Shown here: piece after piece, positions 52,813 through 62,913 of the stretch
Position numbering within the stretch: the stretch's first letter is position 1
Layout: each line of letters starts with the position of its first letter
Assembly: GCF_034120055.1 (NCBI RefSeq)
Contig: NZ_CP139368.1
Coordinates: 868,001 to 932,000, forward strand
Reading direction: 5' to 3'
From: Microbacterium rhizosphaerae
GTDB taxonomy: Bacteria > Actinomycetota > Actinomycetes > Actinomycetales > Microbacteriaceae
DNA: 64,000 bases
Notes under the pieces: generated by a model
Told to the model about the DNA's origin: nothing
What the model saw: only the letters and a program-made list of their open reading frames with translations
Databases searched by the model: none
Program-made: the position numbers and the translations under genes

Positions 52813-53440
52813 CCCCCGGCTCCCTGCGCGACGACGTGCCGGGGCGCTTCCCCGGATTCCAGGTGCTCGGTCAGGCGGGCGCCTGGGACGACGTCACCCG
52901 TGCGGTGGTGCTCTCGCGTGTCGGCCCGCAACCGCCTCTGCGGTTCTTCACCGAGATCGAAGCCGCGGCGGCGACGGCTCTGTTCGACCGGCTGCTCGAC
53001 CAGCATCCCGGCGACCGCGTCCCGGTGACGGCGCTCGTGGACCGCCGCCTCGCCGACGGCCAGACCGACGGCTGGCACTACGACACGATGCCCCCGGACG
53101 AGGAGGCGTGGCGGCGAAGCCTCGCCGCCCTGGACGACGCTGCGCGCGAGGTCTACGGCGCGGCGCTCGCGGACTGCGGCGAGGAGCAGCAGAGCCACCT
53201 GCTCGCCCACGTGAAGGACGGCGCCGGCCCCTGGCGCGGCTTCGACCGTCCGCAGCTGTGGAGCCTGTGGACCCGGTATGCGTGCACCGCGTTCTACAGC
53301 CATCCGGACGCATGGAACGAGATCGGCTTCGCCGGCCCCGCCTACCCCCGGGGCTACAAGAACCTCGGGGTCGACCGTCTCGAGCCGTTCGAGGTGAAAG
53401 ACGCACGGCCCGGAGACGTGCCGCGCGTGGAGGCGCACGG

Positions 53441-53444
<4 letters not shown>
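52809..53444 (+). CDS. Gluconate 2-dehydrogenase subunit 3-like protein
   Basis: This 211-residue protein matches the Gluconate_2-dh3 domain: PLRFFTEIEAAAATALFDRL, a central helical region, and WTRYACTAFYSHPDAWNEIG followed by FAGPAYPRGY. In Gram-negative gluconate dehydrogenase this is the small partner of the FAD subunit. Here there is no Tat signal, so it is cytoplasmic or membrane-peripheral. ATGA overlaps on both sides couple it to the membrane protein and the GMC gene. Confidence 0.88.
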
Positions 53445-55075
<1,631 letters not shown>

Positions 55076-55107
55076 GCGACGCGGGCACCATTCGAAGGAG
55101 GGACAGC

Positions 55108-56955
55108 ATGACAAACGTCAGCGATTTCGTGATCGCGCGCATCCGCGAGTGGGGGGTGCGACGAGTGTTCGGCTTCCCGGGCGACGGCATCGGCGAGTTC
55201 GACGGCGCTCTCGAGCGGGCGGAGCGCGCCGGCGAGGGGGTGGAGTACATCCGCCCCACACACGAGGAGATCTGCGCGCTCATGGCCACGGCGCACGCCA
55301 AGTTCACCGGCGAGGTGGGCGTCTGCATCGCGACCTCGAGTCCCGGCGCCTTCCACCTGATGAACGGTCTCTACGACGCGAAGATGGACAACCAGCCCGT
55401 GGTCGCCATCGTCGGCCAGCAGGGGCTCAACGCGTTCGGCACGTTCAACCAGCAGGAGAGCAATCTCGAGCGCACGTTCTCGGATGTCGCGGCCTACGTC
55501 CAGACGGTCGTGTCGCCCGAGCAGGCGCAGTCCGTCGTCGACACGGCGTTCCGCACGGCCATCACGCGGCTGCAGCCGTGCGTGATCATCCTGCCGCACG
55601 ACGTGCAGGGCATGGACATGGTCGAGCCGGGCACCGAGGTGTGGGTCTCGCGCTCGAGCGCCGTGGCGCCGTCGACCGCGCTCGCTCCGCCGATCGAGCA
55701 GCTGCAGGCGGCAGCCGACATCATCAACGCGGGGGAGCGGGTCACGTTCCTGGTCGGGCACGGGGCCGGCGGCGCCACCGCCGAGGTGCTCGAGGCGGCG
55801 CGGCTGGCCGGCGCCGTGCTCATCACGACGTTGCGCGGCAAGCAGGTGATCCCCTCCGACGTGCCGTATCACACGCAGCAGCTCGGGCTCCTGGGCTCGC
55901 GGCCGAGCTACGAGCAGATGAAGACGTGCGACACCCTCGTGCTGCTCGGCACCAACTACCCGTACGGCCAGTTCCTCCCGAAGACCGGCCAGGCCCGCGC
56001 CGTGCAGGTCGATCTGCGGCCCGAGCAGCTCGGCCTGCGCTACCCGACCGAGGTCAGCATCTGGGCCGACGTGGCGCAGACGTTGCGCGGCCTGATCCCG
56101 CTGCTCGAGCAGAAGACCGACCTCTCGTGGCAGAACCGCGCCATCGAGGGGATGCGCGACTGGGACGACGAGATCGCCGCACAGGCGTCGGTGCGGTACG
56201 ACGACGGCATGAACCCGAGCCACGTCTACCGCGAGCTGAACAAGCGGCTTCCGGCGGGCGCGATCGTGACGGCGGATGCGGGCACGTCCGCCGACTGGTA
56301 CGGGCAGCAGATCCGGCTGCGCGCGGGGATGCGGGGCGACCTCTCGGGCCGGCTCGCCACCATGCTCGCCGCGATGCCCTACGCCGTCGCGGCGAAGTTC
56401 GCGTACCCCGAGAACCCCGTCGTCTGCACCATCGGCGACGGCGCGTTCCAGATGCTCGGCATGAACGAGCTCATCACGGTCAAGAAGTACATGGCGCGGT
56501 GGGCGAATCCGACGTTCATCGTGCTGGTGCTCCACAACAACGACCTCACGCAGGTCTCGTGGGAGATGCGCACCGAGGATGCGAACCCGGTGTGGTCGAC
56601 GTCTCAGGACGTCGAGTCGGTGGACTACGCCGGCTGGGCCCGTCTGCTGGGATTCAACGGGGTCTCGGTCACGGATGACGACGACATCGGCCGGGTGTGG
56701 GATGCCGCGTTCGCGCACCCCGGCGTGACCCTGATCGACGCCCACACGAGCCGGAACGTGCCGCCGCTGCCGCCCCACATCACCTTCGAGTTCGCGAAGA
56801 ACACGGCCGAGGCGCTCCTGAAGGGCGACCCGCTGGCGGTGGGCGCGATCACGGACTCCGCGAAGTCCATGTTCGCGGAGGGCAAGGCGCGCCTGAAGGA
56901 CGCGCTCCACCTGGGCGACCGCGACGACGACGCCGACGACGATGAACAGTCCTGA
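55108..56955 (+). CDS. Thiamine-diphosphate enzyme, pyruvate oxidase/dehydrogenase-like
   Basis: This 615-residue ThDP enzyme has an N-terminal Pyr domain with the catalytic Glu in YIRPTHEEICALMATAHAK, a central FAD/NAD-like domain (INAGERVTFLVGHGAG), and a C-terminal PP domain GDGAFQMLGMNELITVKKY with the late NND (LHNNDLTQVSWEM). It most resembles pyruvate dehydrogenase (quinone)/pyruvate oxidase, but 2-oxo sugar acids are possible. The acidic tail (DRDDDADDDEQS) is unusual. A strong GAAGGAGGGA precedes ATG 55108; the stop overlaps the enolase-family gene by 14 bp. Confidence 0.92.
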   Translation: MTNVSDFVIARIREWGVRRVFGFPGDGIGEFDGALERAERAGEGVEYIRPTHEEICALMATAHAKFTGEVGVCIATSSPGAFHLMNGLYDAKMDNQPVVAIVGQQGLNAFGTFNQQESNLERTFSDVAAYVQTVVSPEQAQSVVDTAFRTAITRLQPCVIILPHDVQGMDMVEPGTEVWVSRSSAVAPSTALAPPIEQLQAAADIINAGERVTFLVGHGAGGATAEVLEAARLAGAVLITTLRGKQVIPSDVPYHTQQLGLLGSRPSYEQMKTCDTLVLLGTNYPYGQFLPKTGQARAVQVDLRPEQLGLRYPTEVSIWADVAQTLRGLIPLLEQKTDLSWQNRAIEGMRDWDDEIAAQASVRYDDGMNPSHVYRELNKRLPAGAIVTADAGTSADWYGQQIRLRAGMRGDLSGRLATMLAAMPYAVAAKFAYPENPVVCTIGDGAFQMLGMNELITVKKYMARWANPTFIVLVLHNNDLTQVSWEMRTEDANPVWSTSQDVESVDYAGWARLLGFNGVSVTDDDDIGRVWDAAFAHPGVTLIDAHTSRNVPPLPPHITFEFAKNTAEALLKGDPLAVGAITDSAKSMFAEGKARLKDALHLGDRDDDADDDEQS

Positions 56956-58075
56956 CTCCGGCACCCGCATCCACTCGATCCGGGCGAGCGCGTACACCGT
57001 CCCGACGGCCACCGGCGGGCGCGAGCGCCCGGAGAGCGACGGCACGATCGAGTGGAGCAGCACCGGCGTGCTCGTCGTGCGGCTGACGGCGGGGGATGCC
57101 ACGGGCCTCGGCTACGCCTACACCTCTCCGGCGGCGCTCGGCCTCGTCCGTGACATCCTCTGGGGCGAGGTCGAGGGCGGCGACGCGCTCGACACCGCCC
57201 GGCTGTTCTGGGCGATGGCGCGTGCATCCCGCAACTCCGGCTGGCCGGGCGTCGGCGCGAGCGCCGTCGCCGCCGTCGACATCGCCGTCCACGACCTGGC
57301 CGCGCACTTCCTGGGCGTGCCGCTCACGCAGCTGCTCGGCGGCGCGCACGACCGGATCGCCGCGTACGGCAGCGGCGGCTTCACCGACTACACGGATGAC
57401 GAGCTCGCGGAGCAGCTCGCATCGTGGGCAGGTGCCGGCATCCGGGCGGTGAAGATGAAGGTCGGATCGGTCCCCGGCGACGACCTCCGGCGCGTGCAGG
57501 TCGCGCGAGCGGCGATCGGGGACGCCGTCGAGCTGTTCGTGGACGCCAACGGCGCCTACGACCGCAAGACGGCGCTGCACCTCGCCGAGGAGTTCGTGGG
57601 CGAGGGTGTGACCTGGTTCGAGGAGCCCGTGTCGAGCGACGACCGGGAGGGCCTGCACCTGCTGCGGGCGCGCATCCCCGCTCCCGTGCGCGTCGCGGCC
57701 GGCGAGTACGCCTACCGGCCGACGGACTTCCGCGACCTGCTCGTGGCCGGATGCGTCGACGTGCTGCAGGCCGACGCGACCCGCTGCGGGGTGACCGGCT
57801 TCGGCGTCGCCGCCGCGCTCGCGGGCGCGTTCGGCGTGCCGCTCAGCGCTCATACGGCGCCGGCGTTGCACGCATCCGTCGCCGCCGCCCACGAGGAGGC
57901 GATCAACGTGGAGTACTTCCACGACCACCAGCGCATCGAGGAGCTCTTCTTCGACGGGGTGCCGCCGCTCGTCGGCGGAGACCTCGTGCCCGACCGCTCC
58001 GCTCCGGGCCACGCACTGGGGTTCAAGGAGGCGGACGCCGAACCGTATCTCGTCGACGCCTTCCGCGCCGGATGA
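56942..58075 (+). CDS. Enolase superfamily (mandelate racemase-like) dehydratase
   Basis: This 377-residue protein has a capping domain, then a barrel with Lys in VKMKVGS, metal ligands in FVDANGAY, WFEEPVS and AAGEYAY, and a His in SAHTAPALH, the mandelate-racemase-subgroup set. Such enzymes dehydrate sugar acids. Start ATG 56942 lies inside the end of the ThDP gene. With the GMC oxidoreductase the sequence oxidation, dehydration, 2-oxo-acid cleavage is plausible for an unknown sugar. Confidence 0.9.
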   Translation: MNSPDSGTRIHSIRASAYTVPTATGGRERPESDGTIEWSSTGVLVVRLTAGDATGLGYAYTSPAALGLVRDILWGEVEGGDALDTARLFWAMARASRNSGWPGVGASAVAAVDIAVHDLAAHFLGVPLTQLLGGAHDRIAAYGSGGFTDYTDDELAEQLASWAGAGIRAVKMKVGSVPGDDLRRVQVARAAIGDAVELFVDANGAYDRKTALHLAEEFVGEGVTWFEEPVSSDDREGLHLLRARIPAPVRVAAGEYAYRPTDFRDLLVAGCVDVLQADATRCGVTGFGVAAALAGAFGVPLSAHTAPALHASVAAAHEEAINVEYFHDHQRIEELFFDGVPPLVGGDLVPDRSAPGHALGFKEADAEPYLVDAFRAG

Positions 58076-58174
58076 CGCCGCTGCCCGGGGACCCCTGTCC
58101 GCGGCAACGGCGCAGGTCTATCCTGTGGCTGTACCATCGTCGGGGAAGTCACCCGCGCTGTGCGGAGGTGTCTG

Positions 58175-58969
58175 GTGGTCGGTTCGAGCGTGCCGGGAAT
58201 GCTGCGCGCCGCCGCGACGGGCGACGCGTCGCCGGCGCCGCAGGCGAGCTCCCCGCCGGAGTTCTCGGGGAACGCGCTGCCGCCCGGACTCGAGTCGTGG
58301 GTCCTGGTCGCCATCATCGGCGCCGCCATGGTCCTGGCGATGGTGGCGCTGCTGCTCTACGGGCTGCTCAACAAGTCGACGGGCAAGACCGAGGGCAACA
58401 GCGTCGTCCGCGCGTGGATCGCCGTGAGCCTCGTCGCCGGAGTGCTGATCATCACGGCGGCGACGCTCGGCGGCAGCGATCAGGGCCTGCAGAACGTGCT
58501 CATCGGCAGCATGGTCGCCGGCTCCGGCAGCGCGGTGGCATTCTACTTCGCCACGAAGTCGGCCGAGAGCGCGAACGCCGCCGTGCTGAAGGCCGCCGGC
58601 ATCGGCGCGCCCGCAGCGGCCAAGGCCCTGCTCCTGAGCAAGGTGGCCGATCCGACGCGGATCTCCGGTGCGACGGCGGGGAACACGATCACGTACCACT
58701 ACAGGGTCACGAACGCGGGGAAGGATCCCCTGACGGGGGTCCACATCTCCGATTCGCTCGCGCCGCCCGCCGCGACCGACTGCGTCTGGCCGGCCGCGCC
58801 GGGCGAGCTCGCTCCGGGGGCGGTGATGACGGCGACGTCACGGGTCACGATCACGGACGACGACATCAAGAGCGGATCCGTCACGAGCAGCGCGACCGCC
58901 ACCGGCTCTCCCGGCACCGGCAAGAGTCTGGAGTCCGAACGGGAGTGGACGACCACGAAGCTCGTGTGA
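58175..58969 (+). CDS. Membrane protein with DUF11-like extracytoplasmic domain
   Basis: This 264-residue protein has a Pro/Ser-rich start and two or three membrane helices (ESWVLVAIIGAAMVLAMVAL; VRAWIAVSLVAGVLIITAAT; possibly VLIGSMVAGSGSAVAFYF). A C-terminal DUF11-type beta-sandwich (about 160-264; ITYHYRVTNAGKDPLTGVHI, LAPGAVMTATSRVTITDDD) completes it. GGAGG precedes GTG 58175. DUF11 repeats occur in cell-surface proteins; function here is unknown. Not obviously part of the preceding operon (99-bp gap). Confidence 0.75.
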   Translation: MVGSSVPGMLRAAATGDASPAPQASSPPEFSGNALPPGLESWVLVAIIGAAMVLAMVALLLYGLLNKSTGKTEGNSVVRAWIAVSLVAGVLIITAATLGGSDQGLQNVLIGSMVAGSGSAVAFYFATKSAESANAAVLKAAGIGAPAAAKALLLSKVADPTRISGATAGNTITYHYRVTNAGKDPLTGVHISDSLAPPAATDCVWPAAPGELAPGAVMTATSRVTITDDDIKSGSVTSSATATGSPGTGKSLESEREWTTTKLV

Positions 58970-58989
58970 GCGCCGGGGATGATCGAGGG

Positions 58990-59406
58990 GTGAGGCTGAG
59001 CGAGCAGGACGCGCGGGCACGAGTGGATGCGGCGCGCACGGCGACGCTCGCGACGGTGGGGGATGACGGGCGCCCCCACCTCGTGCCGATCACCTTCGCC
59101 GTCGAGGACGACCTCATCTTCACGGCCGTCGATCACAAGCCGAAGTCGACGCGCAGGCTGCGGCGGCTGCGCAACATCGCACACAACCCGCGGGTGGCCC
59201 TGCTCGCCGACGAGTACAGCGAGGACTGGACCCGGCTGTGGTGGGTGCGAGTGGACGGGGTCGCAGACGTGATCGACGATGCCGAGGGGATGCGGCATCC
59301 CGTCGACGCCCTCGTCCGCCGCTACGAGCAGTACCGCGAGCACCGCCCGGAAGGGCCCGTCATCGTCATCCGCGTCGACTCCTGGAGCGGCTGGTCGGGC
59401 TCGTAG
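58990..59406 (+). CDS. PPOX class F420-dependent oxidoreductase (TIGR03668-like)
   Basis: This 138-residue split-barrel flavin/F420 protein has ATLATVGDDGRPHLVPITFA at the start, TRRLRRLRNIAHNPRVALLAD in the middle and VIRVDSWSGWSGS at the end. The TLATVG-GRPHLVPI wording is typical of TIGR03668-type F420-dependent oxidoreductases. GATGAT six bases before GTG 58990 suggests a leaderless transcript. Substrate unknown. Confidence 0.87.
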   Translation: MRLSEQDARARVDAARTATLATVGDDGRPHLVPITFAVEDDLIFTAVDHKPKSTRRLRRLRNIAHNPRVALLADEYSEDWTRLWWVRVDGVADVIDDAEGMRHPVDALVRRYEQYREHRPEGPVIVIRVDSWSGWSGS

Positions 59407-59459
59407 GGCGGAGTGTTCTGCCGTGATCACGTCGTCGCCCGTGCCGCATCCGTGCTGCG

Positions 59460-61205
59460 CTACTCCTCGGTGTCGCCGAGCAGCGCGCCGGGCACGAAGG
59501 ATGCCGCGGGCTCGATGACGGCCTCGAGCTCGACGACCACCAGCGTGTTCTCGCCGGCGCGGACGACCGGCCGCGGCACGTACAGCGTGCGCTGCGGTCC
59601 GGTCGCCGCATAGCGGCCGAGCGCGAAGCCGTTGACGAACGCGAAGCCCGTGCCCCAGCCGGCGGTGTCGAGGAAGAGATCGGTCGCCTCGGCGAGTGCG
59701 AACACCGTCCGGAGCACGGCCGGCCCGGCGACCGGGCCGTGCGCGGACTCGGCGTCGGCGGAGAGCGCCGAGGCGGCCAGCCGGTCGAGGTCGATCGGCT
59801 GCGCCGCCCAGCCGCGCAGCGGCACGCCGTCCAGCGTGACGCCACCGATCAGGCCCTTCGGCTCGCCGAGGCGGTCGGCGTAGTTGACCCGCCCCTGCTC
59901 CTCGACGAGCAGCTCGACGGTGTCGCCGGCGGGCACGGCGATGGCACGGTCGTGGCGGGTGCGGCTCAGTATCCCGACCCGCACGCCGTCGACCGCGACC
60001 CACGCGCGGTCGCGCACCTCGCCGACCACGAGCACGCCGCCCGCAGGGAGGGATGCCGTGTACCGCACGAGCCCCGAGCTGCGACCGAGCTGGTCGAACG
60101 TGGGCGGCTCGTCGCAGCCCTCGACCGCGAGGGCCACGGCATCCGTCATCGACACCGGCGTGGAGGCGAGCGGGACGGTGAACGCAGGGCGGTCGGCGCG
60201 TGCCGCAGGAGCCTCGGCGGGCACCGGCGAGTAGCGGGCGATCACCTCGCGGAACGCCTCGTACTTCTCGGTCGGGTCGCCGGCCTCATCGAGCGGGGAG
60301 TCGTAGTCGTACGACGTCGTGATCGGCAGGTAGCGACCCTTGTCGTTCGCGCCGTTGGTCAGCCCGGAATTCGTGCCGCCGTGGAACATGTAGATGTTGA
60401 CGGATGCGCCGGCCGCCAGGAGCGTGTCGAGCTCACGCGCGGAGTCCGCGGCGCTCGTCGTGTGGTGCGCGCCGCCCCACCAGTCGAACCAGCCGTCCCA
60501 GAACTCCGAGCACATGAGCGGACCGGTCGGCTGGTGCTCGCGCAGGGTCGCGAGGCGCTCGGCCGCCTGCGATCCGAACGATCCCGTCCGGTGCAGCGTC
60601 GGCAGACTCCCGTTGCGCAGCATGTCGGGCTGCGGCTGGTCGACCGTGGTCAACGGCACGACGACGCCCGCCTCGCGCGTGAGCCGCACGAGCTCCTCGA
60701 GGTAGTCCGCGTCGTCTCCGTAGGCGCCGTACTCGTTCTCGATCTGGACGAGGATGACGGGTCCGCCGCGATCGATCTGCCGCGGCACGACGATCTCGTA
60801 CACGCGCCGCAGGAACCCGCTCACCGCCTCGAGGTACTGCGGCTCCGAGCGGCGGAGGCCGACGCCATCCATCCCCGTCAGCCACACCGGCAGGCCGCCG
60901 TTGTGCCACTCCGCGCAGATGTACGGGCCGGGGCGCACCATCGCGTGCATGCCTTCCGCCGCGACGAGGTCGAGGAAGCGTGCGAGGTCGTTGGCGCCTG
61001 TCGCGTCCCACTCGCCGCGCACGGGCTCGTGCGCGTTCCAGGCGACATAGGTCTCGACGGCGTTCAGACCCATGAGCCGGGCCTTGCGGATGCGGTCGGC
61101 CCAGTCGTCGGGGTGCACGCGGAAGTAGTGGATCGCACCCGACAGGATGCGGTGCGGCTCGCCGTCGAGCAGGAAGTCGGCGTCGCCGATGGTGAATGAG
61201 GGCAC
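59460..61205 (-). CDS. Glycoside hydrolase family 35 beta-galactosidase
   Basis: This 581-residue GH35 enzyme has the barrel start FLLDGEPHRILSGAIHYFRV, RPGPYICAEWHNGGLP, acid/base Glu158 in QIENEYG, and nucleophile Glu in MCSEFWDGWFDWWG. Two C-terminal beta domains follow (about 390-580). No signal peptide: cytoplasmic. It releases beta-galactose from oligosaccharides, which the gal genes elsewhere in the window can process. AGGAG precedes GTG 61205, 16 bp after the acyltransferase fusion gene. It is convergent with the PPOX gene. Confidence 0.95.
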   Translation of the reverse strand: MPSFTIGDADFLLDGEPHRILSGAIHYFRVHPDDWADRIRKARLMGLNAVETYVAWNAHEPVRGEWDATGANDLARFLDLVAAEGMHAMVRPGPYICAEWHNGGLPVWLTGMDGVGLRRSEPQYLEAVSGFLRRVYEIVVPRQIDRGGPVILVQIENEYGAYGDDADYLEELVRLTREAGVVVPLTTVDQPQPDMLRNGSLPTLHRTGSFGSQAAERLATLREHQPTGPLMCSEFWDGWFDWWGGAHHTTSAADSARELDTLLAAGASVNIYMFHGGTNSGLTNGANDKGRYLPITTSYDYDSPLDEAGDPTEKYEAFREVIARYSPVPAEAPAARADRPAFTVPLASTPVSMTDAVALAVEGCDEPPTFDQLGRSSGLVRYTASLPAGGVLVVGEVRDRAWVAVDGVRVGILSRTRHDRAIAVPAGDTVELLVEEQGRVNYADRLGEPKGLIGGVTLDGVPLRGWAAQPIDLDRLAASALSADAESAHGPVAGPAVLRTVFALAEATDLFLDTAGWGTGFAFVNGFALGRYAATGPQRTLYVPRPVVRAGENTLVVVELEAVIEPAASFVPGALLGDTEE

Positions 61206-61221
61206 GGGTTCTCCTGGTCGT

Positions 61222-62913
61222 TCAGGTGAGCGGGGCGGGCTCGGGGCGGTGCACGCCCCGAGGTCGGTAGCCGAGCGCGTCCGAGACTCCGACGAGGTCG
61301 GCGAGGTACCAGACGGTGGCGAGCCACATCTCGGTGCCCTGCAGGCCGGGGATGGATGCGGCCCGGGCCGGGTCATCGGCGCTCCCGGCGCGGAAGCCGA
61401 ACCCCTCGCCCTCGACCCACCGGCCGAGTGCGGCCTCGAGCAGTCGGCGGGCGGTCGAGGTCACCTCGTCCGAGCGATGGCCGGTGGCACGCGTGAGCCA
61501 GAGGGGGTGCGCGACGTCGAGGATGTTGCAGGCATCGTGCCGATCGGGCCGGAAGAAGCGGTCGTCCCGAACGTGCGCCAGCACGGTGTCGACGACGCGT
61601 CCGGGGGAGGGGAGGGGCACGCCGAACTGGGCGAACGTGCCGCGGGACGCGCGGTAGAACCCGTTGACGAGCTGCAGGCTGCTGCCGTCGGCCGCGATGC
61701 GTCCCCACATCCCCGTCGCCGGATCGGCATGGGTCACGAGCCAGCCGAAGAGGGCCTCGCGGATCCCGGAGGGCACGAGGTCGCCGCGGCGGTCGCTCCA
61801 CAGGAGGGCGGTGCCCAGGGCGTCGACCTCGGCGCCGGCGTGCCAGGCCCGCGTCTCCCACGGGAGACCCTCGCAGAGGGCGACGACCTCTCCGGCGGTG
61901 GATGCGGTGACCAGGCTGAGTGGATGCGCGAAGCCCGAGCCGAGCAGGTCGAGCGCGTAGCCCACCGAAAGGACGTGATACGCCGAATCGTCGGAGTCGC
62001 GCGGATCGTCGAGCGTGCCGTCGGGCCGCAGGCGCGGCACGCGGCCGGTCGCCGCGTCCTGCCACCCGCGCAGCCGCTCGACCTGCTCGTCGGCCGGCAG
62101 CTGCGCAGGTGCGCCACCGAGCAGCAGGTCGGCGATCTCGATCGCGTCGGCCTGCGCGCGCACGGTCGGATCGTCGCCGGGCCGGTCGACGAACAGCCGG
62201 AGGTCCTCGCGCCAGGATCGGTCGAGGATGCCGGCCGCCTGCGCGCGCGCCCGATCGGCGAAGGCGGCGAGCCGCGAGCCGAGATCGCTGCGAGACGCCG
62301 CGCCCGCGGGGGCGATGCGCCAGCGCAGGTGCTTCGCGGGATTCCCGCCGACGATGGCACCGGCCGGAACGTCCTTCGTCACGACGGCCCCGGCCGCCAG
62401 CACCGAGTGGTCGCCGACCGTGACGCCGTCGAGGACCACGACGTGCGACCCGATCCACACGTCGTGCCCGACCCGGATGCCCTTCGCCGTGAGCGGCTGC
62501 CGGAAGACCGGCAGGCCCGGGTCGCTCATCGTGTGGTTGAAGCCGAGGATCGACGCGTGCGCGCCGATCCGCACGCCGTCGCCGAGCTCGACCCGGCCGC
62601 GGACCACCGTGTACGGGTTGATGCTGCAGTCGGCGCCGGCGCGCAGCGACCCCGTGACATAGGCTCCGGCCGCGATGTACGTCCGATCACCGAGCCGCAG
62701 CTCCTCGTTGTCCACCGAGGCCAGTTCGGAGACGAAGCATCCGTCGCCGAGCTCATGGTCGGGGCGCGCTGCGAGCCGCCGCAGCGCCGCGCGCTGGCGC
62801 TCCTGCGCGGATGCGTCCGCCTCTGCCCAGAAGCTCCACGGCGAGTAGTCGAGCGGGTCCACCGCACAATCCGCCTGACCGACTCGGTGGCGGTGGATGC
62901 CGTCCGCGCTCAC
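61222..62913 (-). CDS. Hexapeptide acyltransferase fused to an alpha-helical domain
   Basis: This 563-residue protein has residues about 45-200 as a left-handed beta-helix acyltransferase (LGDRTYIAAGAYVTGS, IGAHASILGFNH with the catalytic His, VWIGSHVVVLDGVTVGD, GAIVGGNPAKHLRW), like maltose/galactoside O-acetyltransferases. Residues about 230-540 are helical with repeating Trp/Leu-Gly motifs (LLWSDRRGDLVP, HADPATGMWGRI, NILDVAHPLWLTRATG), similar to alpha/alpha-toroid glycan-binding or hydrolase folds. GTG 62913 overlaps the regulator stop (GTGA). It probably acetylates a sugar released in this pathway; the second domain is unassigned. Confidence 0.75.
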   Translation of the reverse strand: MSADGIHRHRVGQADCAVDPLDYSPWSFWAEADASAQERQRAALRRLAARPDHELGDGCFVSELASVDNEELRLGDRTYIAAGAYVTGSLRAGADCSINPYTVVRGRVELGDGVRIGAHASILGFNHTMSDPGLPVFRQPLTAKGIRVGHDVWIGSHVVVLDGVTVGDHSVLAAGAVVTKDVPAGAIVGGNPAKHLRWRIAPAGAASRSDLGSRLAAFADRARAQAAGILDRSWREDLRLFVDRPGDDPTVRAQADAIEIADLLLGGAPAQLPADEQVERLRGWQDAATGRVPRLRPDGTLDDPRDSDDSAYHVLSVGYALDLLGSGFAHPLSLVTASTAGEVVALCEGLPWETRAWHAGAEVDALGTALLWSDRRGDLVPSGIREALFGWLVTHADPATGMWGRIAADGSSLQLVNGFYRASRGTFAQFGVPLPSPGRVVDTVLAHVRDDRFFRPDRHDACNILDVAHPLWLTRATGHRSDEVTSTARRLLEAALGRWVEGEGFGFRAGSADDPARAASIPGLQGTEMWLATVWYLADLVGVSDALGYRPRGVHRPEPAPLT

